DNA of 38,139 bases from Bacteroidales bacterium (GTDB lineage Bacteria; Bacteroidota; Bacteroidia; Bacteroidales; UBA932), in assembly GCA_017962025.1 (NCBI GenBank), contig JAGCWD010000008.1:1-38139 (forward strand), given 5' to 3'. Shown piece after piece: positions 33,195 through 38,139 of the stretch. Numbering within the stretch: the first letter of the stretch is position 1; each line of letters begins with the position of its first letter. The notes below the pieces were generated by a model. It worked only from the letters and a program-made list of their open reading frames with translations, had not been told where the DNA came from and made no database searches. Both the position numbers and the translations under genes were made by a program.

Positions 33195-34573
33195 CTGTCA
33201 CCTCCCTGGAACAAAGCCCTGACCAGGGCCGGAACATCTGTCACCTTGACTACTTCTATTCCCTTGGCTTTGGTGTCAAGGGATGTGAATGAAGATACGA
33301 ATATCTTCTTGAACCCCAGCCTGGAAGCTTCCGCCATCCTGCGCTCTGCCTGCGCAACAGGACGGATTTCACCGCTGAGTCCGATTTCTCCGGCGAAACA
33401 GTTGTCAGGAGGGATCGGCAGGTCGAAATTGGAGGAGAGGACCGCACAAACCACAGCCATGTCGCAGGCTGGATCATTTATCCTCAAGCCTCCGGCCATG
33501 TTCAGGAACACGTCTTTCTGGGCAAGCTTGAATCCTGCCCGACGCTCGAGCACAGCCAGGAGCATGTTCAGACGACGGGTGTCAAAACCTGTAGCAGACC
33601 GCTGGGCAGTGCCATAAACTGCCGAACTTACAAGTGCCTGCACTTCAAACAGGAAAGGCCTTGCACCATCCAGCATGACAGCAACGGCAGTACCACTGAG
33701 TCCTTCTTCGTGCATCGGGATGAGCAGTTCGGATGGATTGGCCACCTGGCGCAATCCGTTTCCGGTCATCTCGAAAACCGCCAGTTCGGAAGTGGATCCG
33801 AAACGGTTTTTTATGCTTCGGAGAATCCTGTATGTCCCGCGATTCTCTCCTTCGAACTGGAGCACCACATCCACTATGTGTTCCAGGATCTTGGGTCCGG
33901 CAATCGAACCTTCCTTCGTGATATGGCCGATCAGGATTACGGGAATTCCGGTCTCCTTGGCAAAGCGGAGAAGGATAGCGGCGACTTCCTTTATCTGTGA
34001 GACGGAACCCGGGGTGGAATCCATACTCTCAGTGTACATTGTCTGGACCGAGTCCACTATCATCAGGTCCGGCATGATTTCCTCCGCCTGGGCTATGACA
34101 TTCTCTATCAATGTCTCACTGTAGATCCGGCAATTGGAGAAATCTCCTCCCAGCCTGTCAGCGCGCATCTTTACCTGACGTTCGCTTTCCTCTCCGGTCA
34201 CATAAAGGGTCTTCAATGACGGACAGCCCAAAGGGATCTGCAGGGAGAGGGTGGATTTGCCGATTCCGGGCTCACCGCCTATCAGCACAAGAGACCCTTG
34301 GACGATCCCTCCTCCAAGGATCCTGTCAACTTCCTCATTGTTCAGGGAGACCCTGGCTTCGGAAGAGGAATCGATCTCGGCAAGCTTGCGGGGCCGTCGG
34401 CCTTCACCTGGCACGGAACCCTTCCTGGAACCTGTGCCGCGGGATCCCTGTGCAGGAGGGGTTATCTTCTGCTCGGTGATGGTGTTCCACTCCCCGCAGG
34501 CAGGGCAGCGACCCATCCATTTAGAGTACTCGTTGCCACAATTGTTGCAGAACCAAACCGTCTTTTCCTTCAT
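33191..34573 (-). CDS. radA: DNA repair protein RadA (Sms)
   Basis: Product of 460 aa. N-terminal zinc finger with C9, C12, C23 and C26; RecA-like ATPase with Walker A GGEPGIGKST (residues 99-108) and the RadA-specific KNRFGST motif; C-terminal Lon-protease-like domain (SGTAVAVMLDG through to EIGLSGEIRPV). RadA is a DnaB-like helicase that drives branch migration in recombination. It starts 11 nt after the metallophosphoesterase stop and its own stop overlaps the start of the deformylase, forming a three-gene operon. Confidence 0.97.
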   Translation of the reverse strand: MKEKTVWFCNNCGNEYSKWMGRCPACGEWNTITEQKITPPAQGSRGTGSRKGSVPGEGRRPRKLAEIDSSSEARVSLNNEEVDRILGGGIVQGSLVLIGGEPGIGKSTLSLQIPLGCPSLKTLYVTGEESERQVKMRADRLGGDFSNCRIYSETLIENVIAQAEEIMPDLMIVDSVQTMYTESMDSTPGSVSQIKEVAAILLRFAKETGIPVILIGHITKEGSIAGPKILEHIVDVVLQFEGENRGTYRILRSIKNRFGSTSELAVFEMTGNGLRQVANPSELLIPMHEEGLSGTAVAVMLDGARPFLFEVQALVSSAVYGTAQRSATGFDTRRLNMLLAVLERRAGFKLAQKDVFLNMAGGLRINDPACDMAVVCAVLSSNFDLPIPPDNCFAGEIGLSGEIRPVAQAERRMAEASRLGFKKIFVSSFTSLDTKAKGIEVVKVTDVPALVRALFQGGDR

Positions 34574-34584
34574 GTATCTTCTAA

Positions 34585-35115
34585 TTAATTATCACTCCAA
34601 GGGAATTCACATTTTTCAAAATTGCTGAAACGTCCGTTCTCAATATTGAAACGGAGGGCAAGGCGGGGAACGTCGCGGGAGCCTTGATAACCACAGGCTC
34701 CAGGGTTCATGAAGAAGAATCCCATCCGGTCGTCCCTGTACACCTGGGGAATGTGGGTGTGGCCGCAAACGAACACATCGGGACGGTACAGCTCGATCAG
34801 TCCCTTTGCAAACTCGTCATACAGCGGCCTTTTGGTGTCATAGGCCCAATAACTCCCACGCCTCAATCCGATGTGGGTCATAAGCACCCTCAATCCTTCG
34901 CATTCGAAGTGTGTGTAGCGGGGATAAATTTGCCTGACATCCTGACCGTCACAATTGCCATATACCCCCACCAGGGGTTTGAACGCCTCAATGGAGGCAG
35001 CGCAGGCAAGGGTCCCGAAGTCTCCGGCGTGCCAGATCTGGTCCACCGGTTCAAGAAACTCCCTGACGTCAGGAGCGAACACCCCGTGAGTGTCTGAAAT
35101 GAGGCCTATAATCAT
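34585..35115 (-). CDS. YfcE/MJ0936-type metallophosphoesterase
   Basis: Product of 176 aa from the ATG giving MIIGLISDTHG; an ATG 27 nt upstream lies ahead of the promoter and is rejected. Calcineurin-like phosphoesterase motifs in order: SDTHG (D8, H10), HAGDFG, GNCD, a His in VLMTHIG, and CGHTHIP. The YfcE group are small cytoplasmic phosphodiesterases active on model substrates; the natural substrate is unknown. First gene of the operon with radA and the exported deformylase. The ATG lies 4 nt after a perfect -7 box, so the mRNA is probably leaderless. Divergent from rsmE with 44 bases between starts. Confidence 0.93.
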   Translation of the reverse strand: MIIGLISDTHGVFAPDVREFLEPVDQIWHAGDFGTLACAASIEAFKPLVGVYGNCDGQDVRQIYPRYTHFECEGLRVLMTHIGLRRGSYWAYDTKRPLYDEFAKGLIELYRPDVFVCGHTHIPQVYRDDRMGFFFMNPGACGYQGSRDVPRLALRFNIENGRFSNFEKCEFPWSDN

Positions 35116-35119
35116 GAGA

Positions 35120-35127
35120 CAAATATA
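35120..35127 (-). promoter_or_regulatory. -7 box of the yfcE-like/radA operon, predicted leaderless
   Basis: Minus-strand TATATTTG is a perfect TAnnTTTG box, followed by TCTC and ATG. No clear -33 match. It lies back to back with the rsmE box, 20 bp away. Confidence 0.6.
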
Positions 35128-35147
35128 GCCTTTTTGAACCAAATTGG

Positions 35148-35155
35148 TATCTTTG
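35148..35155 (+). promoter_or_regulatory. rsmE -7 box, predicted leaderless
   Basis: TATCTTTG is a perfect TAnnTTTG box followed by TGTC and the ATG at 35160. No clear -33 match at normal spacing. Confidence 0.6.
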
Positions 35156-35159
35156 TGTC

Positions 35160-35891
35160 ATGGAGATTTTCTATGCTAGAGAGACAGATGGAGGCATGGC
35201 CTTCCTGGATCCTGAGGAGAGCGCCCATTGTGTCCGCGTGCTGAGGCATCGTGCCGGAGATGAAATCACAGTAGTCGATGGCAATGGAGTCATGATGAGA
35301 TGCAGACTATCAGACGATTCACCAAAGGGTGCTTCTGCAGAAATCCTGGAAAGGACTGAAGGATGGGGCGGTCATCCCTATTCACTCACCATGGCAGTGT
35401 GTCCTACTAAGAACAATGACCGTTTCGAGTGGTTCGTTGAAAAGGCCACTGAGATAGGGGTGGATGGGATTGTGCCAATCATCGGAGAAAGGTCCGAACG
35501 AAAGGTATTCAAGACTGAAAGATCCCGGAAGATTGCCCTTTCAGCCATGAAGCAGAGTCTTAAATCCAGGCTGCCACACATTGAAGAGCCTGTCTCAGTC
35601 AAGGACTTCATAGTAAACTCCGGAACGACCGACCAGGCGGCCCTTAAACTGATATGCTACTGCTTTGAAGGAGAAACCGAGAGGAAATCGGTAGAAGAGG
35701 TTTTGAGGGAAGTACCTGAGGGAGCGTACATTACAATCATGATCGGGCCGGAAGGAGATTTCTCTCCGGAAGAGGCCAGGCTGGCAGTAAGCAAAGGCTA
35801 CATTCCGGTCCATCTCGGACCGTCCAGGCTGCGCACAGAAACCGCCGCCGTTACTGCCGCCACTGCGGTTTACCTTCATTTTTTTAAATGA
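35160..35891 (+). CDS. rsmE: 16S rRNA (uracil-1498-N3)-methyltransferase
   Basis: Product of 243 aa, the normal length. An N-terminal PUA-like domain (about 1-75: DPEESAHCVRVLRHRAGDEITVVDG) is followed by a SPOUT methyltransferase with the knotted SAM site: MIGPEGDFSPEEARLA and LGPSRLRTETAA. Family motifs VEKATEIGVDGIVPI and AMKQSLKSRLP are also present. It methylates U1498 in helix 44 of 16S rRNA within the 30S subunit. It overlaps the next gene by ATGA and is probably translated from a leaderless mRNA. Confidence 0.96.
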   Translation: MEIFYARETDGGMAFLDPEESAHCVRVLRHRAGDEITVVDGNGVMMRCRLSDDSPKGASAEILERTEGWGGHPYSLTMAVCPTKNNDRFEWFVEKATEIGVDGIVPIIGERSERKVFKTERSRKIALSAMKQSLKSRLPHIEEPVSVKDFIVNSGTTDQAALKLICYCFEGETERKSVEEVLREVPEGAYITIMIGPEGDFSPEEARLAVSKGYIPVHLGPSRLRTETAAVTAATAVYLHFFK

Positions 35892-36484
35892 ATATGCATC
35901 AAAAAGAAATAGATGAAGTATTGAACGAGGCTGTCAGGGTGCTCAGGGAAGGAGGGGTCATCCTCTACCCTACCGACACCGTCTGGGGCCTTGGTTGCGA
36001 CGCCACCAATCCTGAATCGGTCGCAAGGATATATTCAATCAAGCAACGCTCGGACAGCAAGTCTCTTGTCCTTCTCGCCTGCGATCTGGACCAGGTCGCA
36101 CGGTACATCGACCAGATTCCGCCGATGGCGGTGGATCTTGTCGAAGTCAATGACAAGCCGATGACTATCATCTATCCGGGAGCCCTGACGGACAAGTATC
36201 ACCTGGCCCCCAACACAGTGGCGGCAGACGGTACCGTAGGGATACGCATCCCCATGATGGAGTTCTGCCGCCAGATGGCGAGGAAACTCGGGAAGCCGGT
36301 AGTTTCAACATCAGCCAACATTTCAGGGCAACCGACTCCAAGCAAATTCAAGGACATCCCCGAAGAGATCACCGGTGCCGTTGACTATGTTGTCGATCCA
36401 AGACTGGAAGCAGGAGCCACCGGACAAGCCTCACAAATCATAAAGATCGGCCTCCGGGGCGAAGTGGAAATCATAAGGGGTTAA
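35888..36484 (+). CDS. tsaC: L-threonylcarbamoyladenylate synthase (TsaC/Sua5, YrdC domain)
   Basis: Product of 198 aa, a single YrdC domain. Landmarks: GGVILYPTDTVWGLGCDA near residues 22-39, IYSIKQRSDSKSL with the KxR substrate/ATP site, VGIRIP, and VSTSANISG. It makes threonylcarbamoyl-AMP from threonine, bicarbonate and ATP for the t6A37 modification of ANN-decoding tRNAs. No C-terminal Sua5 domain is present, so it is the short form. It overlaps rsmE by 4 nt; its TAA stop interlocks with the stop of the convergent oxidoreductase gene over the four bases TTAA. Confidence 0.93.
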   Translation: MNMHQKEIDEVLNEAVRVLREGGVILYPTDTVWGLGCDATNPESVARIYSIKQRSDSKSLVLLACDLDQVARYIDQIPPMAVDLVEVNDKPMTIIYPGALTDKYHLAPNTVAADGTVGIRIPMMEFCRQMARKLGKPVVSTSANISGQPTPSKFKDIPEEITGAVDYVVDPRLEAGATGQASQIIKIGLRGEVEIIRG

Positions 36485-37791
36485 ATCACGGGCAGTTTCC
36501 AGGGCTCGCGATAAGGCTTGCAGAGGTAGGTATCCGCCTCTGCATCATGGAACGTCTTTCCGTCCCATGACAGTTTCTTGCCGGTACGATAAGCGATGTT
36601 GCCCAGATGGGCGAACTTGGCGATGTGGGCTCCGATCTGGATGCTGGCGTTGCAATTCAAGTTACGGTCCTTGATGCAGGCAAGGTGATTCTTTACATGC
36701 AGGTTCAGGCCTCCCTCGCCATAGCTCTTCTGAAGGGCGACAGGCTCCATACGCTCTACACCGTCGACCCGTTCCGGAATCACTTCCCATCCATTGCGGT
36801 CGATTACAAGGGTACCGTTCTCACCCACGAATCCGAGACCATGATTACGACCATACGCACCGTCATCGATTCCTATGGCATGGTCCCACATGACAGTGAA
36901 GTCATTGAAGGTATATATGGTCTGAAGAAGGTCAGGGGTCTCACATGCATCATCCGGATAACCGAATTTGCCTCCTGAAGCCATGATGCTGTCGGGGGCA
37001 GTGACGTTCATCCCATAGAGGGCATAATCCAGCAGATGGACTCCCCAGTCAGTCATCAACCCGCCGGCATAATCCCAGAACCAGCGGAAAGTGAAGTGGA
37101 AACGGTTGGGGTTGAAAGGACGTTTGGGAGCAGGTCCGAGCCACATGTCATAATCCACTCCTTCCGGTACCGGCTGGTCAGGCTGGACCGGAATTGAAGG
37201 GCACCAACCCTGGTAGGAGAAGACACGGACAGTGCGGATCTTGCCAAGCTTGCCGCTGTGGACAAACTGCATGGCATCCTGCCAGTGGGGATCGCTGCGC
37301 TGCCACTGTCCCACCTGAACTACACGCTGGTACTTCTCTGCAGCGCGGACCATAATGTTGCATTCCTCGATACTGTTGCCCAGAGGTTTCTCGCAATAGA
37401 CATCCTTCCCGGCCTGGCAGGCAGCCACCAGCTGGAGGCAGTGCCAGTGATCCGGCGTACCGATAATCACCACATCGATATCCTTGTTGTCGATGAGCTT
37501 CCGCCAGTCCTTGTAGAGATGGGTCACCTTCTTTCCCTGGATTCTTTCAGTGTCAGCCGCTCTCTGCTCCAGCACTCCTTTGTCGATATCGCAGAGCGCT
37601 ATACAATCTACCTCAGGATTACGCAGGAAAGCCTGCAGATTGGAAAAACCCTGGCCACGGCAGCCAATCAGGCCAAGATGGATCTTGTCATTCGCACCCA
37701 CAGGCTTGGCAGCCATTCGGACCATCATGGGACTCAAGGTAAGACCGGCACCCAGAACGGCGCTCTTCTCCAGAAACTCTCTTCGTGTCAT
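36481..37791 (-). CDS. Tat-exported Gfo/Idh/MocA-family oxidoreductase
   Basis: Product of 436 aa from the ATG giving MTRREFLEKSAVLGAGL, a twin-arginine signal; the frame is open upstream but lies beyond the promoter and in the tRNA-Ala region. Rossmann domain: IHLGLIGCRGQGF and ALCDID, then GTPDHWHC and the dinucleotide-site lysine in EKPLGN (near residue 144). The C-terminal Gfo/Idh domain contains WFWDYAGGLMTDWGVHLLDYA with the family's Asp-x-x-x-His pair. Members oxidise or epimerise sugars using tightly bound NAD(P); Tat export of the folded, cofactor-loaded protein is consistent. Some such proteins are GH109-type glycosidases, which cannot be excluded by eye. It has its own promoter and ends tail to tail with tsaC. 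Confidence 0.92.
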   Translation of the reverse strand: MTRREFLEKSAVLGAGLTLSPMMVRMAAKPVGANDKIHLGLIGCRGQGFSNLQAFLRNPEVDCIALCDIDKGVLEQRAADTERIQGKKVTHLYKDWRKLIDNKDIDVVIIGTPDHWHCLQLVAACQAGKDVYCEKPLGNSIEECNIMVRAAEKYQRVVQVGQWQRSDPHWQDAMQFVHSGKLGKIRTVRVFSYQGWCPSIPVQPDQPVPEGVDYDMWLGPAPKRPFNPNRFHFTFRWFWDYAGGLMTDWGVHLLDYALYGMNVTAPDSIMASGGKFGYPDDACETPDLLQTIYTFNDFTVMWDHAIGIDDGAYGRNHGLGFVGENGTLVIDRNGWEVIPERVDGVERMEPVALQKSYGEGGLNLHVKNHLACIKDRNLNCNASIQIGAHIAKFAHLGNIAYRTGKKLSWDGKTFHDAEADTYLCKPYREPWKLPVI

Positions 37792-37815
37792 AGGATCAGT
37801 GTTATTAGCAATAGT

Positions 37816-37846
37816 CAAAGATAAACAATTATTGACAGTGTTCCAA
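37816..37846 (-). promoter_or_regulatory. Promoter of the Gfo/Idh gene
   Basis: Minus-strand TTGG at 37846-37843, a 19-bp spacer and TATCTTTG at 37823-37816, with a leader of about 18 nt. It confirms the ATG at 37791. Confidence 0.75.
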
Positions 37847-37861
37847 CATGCCAAAACAAAG

Positions 37862-37895
37862 AAAGAGGCACCTACATCGCTGTAAGTGCCTCTTT
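37862..37895 (-). terminator. Terminator after tRNA-Ala
   Basis: A 15-bp near-perfect stem (37862-37876 with 37881-37895, one G-U pair when transcribed from the minus strand) closed by a GCGA tetraloop, followed on the minus strand by the T-rich CTTTGTTTT. It lies 7 nt past the tRNA-Ala 3' end. Confidence 0.85.
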
Positions 37896-37902
37896 GAAGA
37901 AG

Positions 37903-37975
37903 TGGAGGTAGTCGGATTCGAACCGGCGACCCCATGCTTGCAAAGCATGTGCTCTACCAGCTGAGCTATACCCCC
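37903..37975 (-). tRNA. tRNA-Ala (anticodon TGC)
   Basis: A 73-nt cloverleaf on the minus strand. Acceptor GGGGGTA pairs with TACCTCC (one G-U); D arm GCTCAGCTGGTAGAGC; anticodon loop CTTTGCAAG inside a CATGC/GCATG stem; T loop GGTTCGAATCC; discriminator A. CCA is not encoded. It is followed by a strong terminator and preceded, 5 nt upstream, by the T-tract of another terminator-like hairpin. Confidence 0.97.
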
Positions 37976-37980
37976 GGAAT

Positions 37981-38009
37981 AAAAAAAGCCGGGCTGGTGG
38001 TCCGGCTTT
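37981..38009 (-). terminator. Terminator-like hairpin between tRNA-Ile and tRNA-Ala
   Basis: On the minus strand AAAGCCGG (38009-38002) pairs perfectly with CCGGCTTT (37992-37985) around a 9-nt loop, and the T-tract continues to seven Ts (37987-37981). It starts 2 nt after tRNA-Ile and ends 5 nt before tRNA-Ala. Confidence 0.75.
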
Positions 38010-38011
38010 CG

Positions 38012-38085
38012 TAGGCCCTGGCAGAGTTGAACTGCCGACCTCTACATTATCAGTGTAGCGCTCTAACCAACTGAGCTAAGAGCCT
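38012..38085 (-). tRNA. tRNA-Ile (anticodon GAT)
   Basis: A 74-nt cloverleaf on the minus strand. Acceptor AGGCTCT pairs with AGGGCCT (one G-U); D arm GCTCAGTTGGTTAGAGC; anticodon loop CTGATAA in a CTACA/TGTAG stem; T arm GGCAG TTCAACT CTGCC; discriminator A. CCA is not encoded. The Ile-Ala order is that of rRNA operon spacers, but no rRNA lies downstream here. Confidence 0.97.
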
Positions 38086-38105
38086 GTATAATAAAGAAAG
38101 TTAGT

Positions 38106-38127
38106 ACAAGGTCTCCGAAAACCTTGT
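38106..38127. other. Inverted repeat near the right edge
   Basis: ACAAGGT and ACCTTGT form a 7-bp perfect stem with an 8-nt loop. On the minus strand it is followed by ACTAACTTTCTTTATTATAC, T-rich but broken, so it may be a weak terminator of a gene beyond the right edge or part of the tRNA-Ile upstream region. Nothing else is recognisable between 38086 and 38139. Confidence 0.4.
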
Positions 38128-38139
38128 TACACTCCAAGA

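Noticed and set aside
37903-38085. rRNA operon spacer
   Set aside because: No 23S sequence follows tRNA-Ala; a terminator and a protein gene do.
38117-38131. GTAACAAGGT on the minus strand as the end of a 16S rRNA gene before tRNA-Ile
   Set aside because: The flanking bases do not continue the 16S 3' end (no anti-Shine-Dalgarno CCTCC region), so the ten-base match is probably chance.

Overview
The window looks like chromosome from a member of the Bacteroidales (phylum Bacteroidota). The reasons are a SusC-type TonB receptor, a GH92-rich polysaccharide utilisation locus (PUL), promoters of the Bacteroidota form TAnnTTTG with a -33 TTG about 19-20 bp upstream, almost no Shine-Dalgarno sequences, many lipoproteins, a GH29 fucosidase and the order guaB - PpiC-like proteins - OstA. 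Base composition looks close to 50% G+C by eye. I cannot name a genus. No insertion sequence, prophage, CRISPR array or rRNA gene is visible.

Region 1 (1-9860, all minus strand) is part of a PUL. A five-gene operon reads leftwards from a promoter at about 9800: GH92 alpha-mannosidase, a phospholipase-C-like/alkaline phosphatase fusion, an (alpha/alpha)6 glycosidase, a ROK sugar kinase, and an endonuclease/exonuclease/phosphatase (EEP)-GDPD fusion. susC follows with its own promoter and runs off the left edge. Both promoters have the same -7 box and the same upstream element (TGCGTGAAwTA) at exactly the same distance, so they are probably one regulon. Two fused phosphodiesterase/phosphomonoesterase proteins beside an alpha-mannosidase suggest a phosphorylated or phosphodiester-bearing mannose glycan as substrate.

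Region 2 (9861-17400, minus) is envelope and nucleotide housekeeping: NlpC/P60 peptidase, then guaB, a PPIase-like lipoprotein, a SurA-type PPIase and an OstA/LptA-like protein in a tight operon. Region 3 (17458-23860) holds a radical SAM protein coupled to a GH29 fucosidase, PBP4-type dacB divergent from galE, and asd. Region 4 (23861-31157) holds a small conserved protein, a decayed acyltransferase, an operon of SLC13 transporter, nitroreductase and tricorn-like protease, and a cysteine-poor OxyR-like LysR regulator. Region 5 (31158-38139) holds trkH, the operon yfcE-like - radA - lipoprotein peptide deformylase, the operon rsmE - tsaC/sua5, a Tat-exported Gfo/Idh oxidoreductase, and tRNA-Ala and tRNA-Ile.

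The layout is very compact. Four convergent gene pairs meet with overlaps or nearly no gap, many operon genes overlap by ATGA, and three genes start only 4-5 nt after a perfect -7 box, which predicts leaderless mRNAs. The observations most worth following are the phosphodiesterase-rich mannosidase operon with its shared promoter element, the secreted peptide deformylase, and the leaderless divergent promoters.
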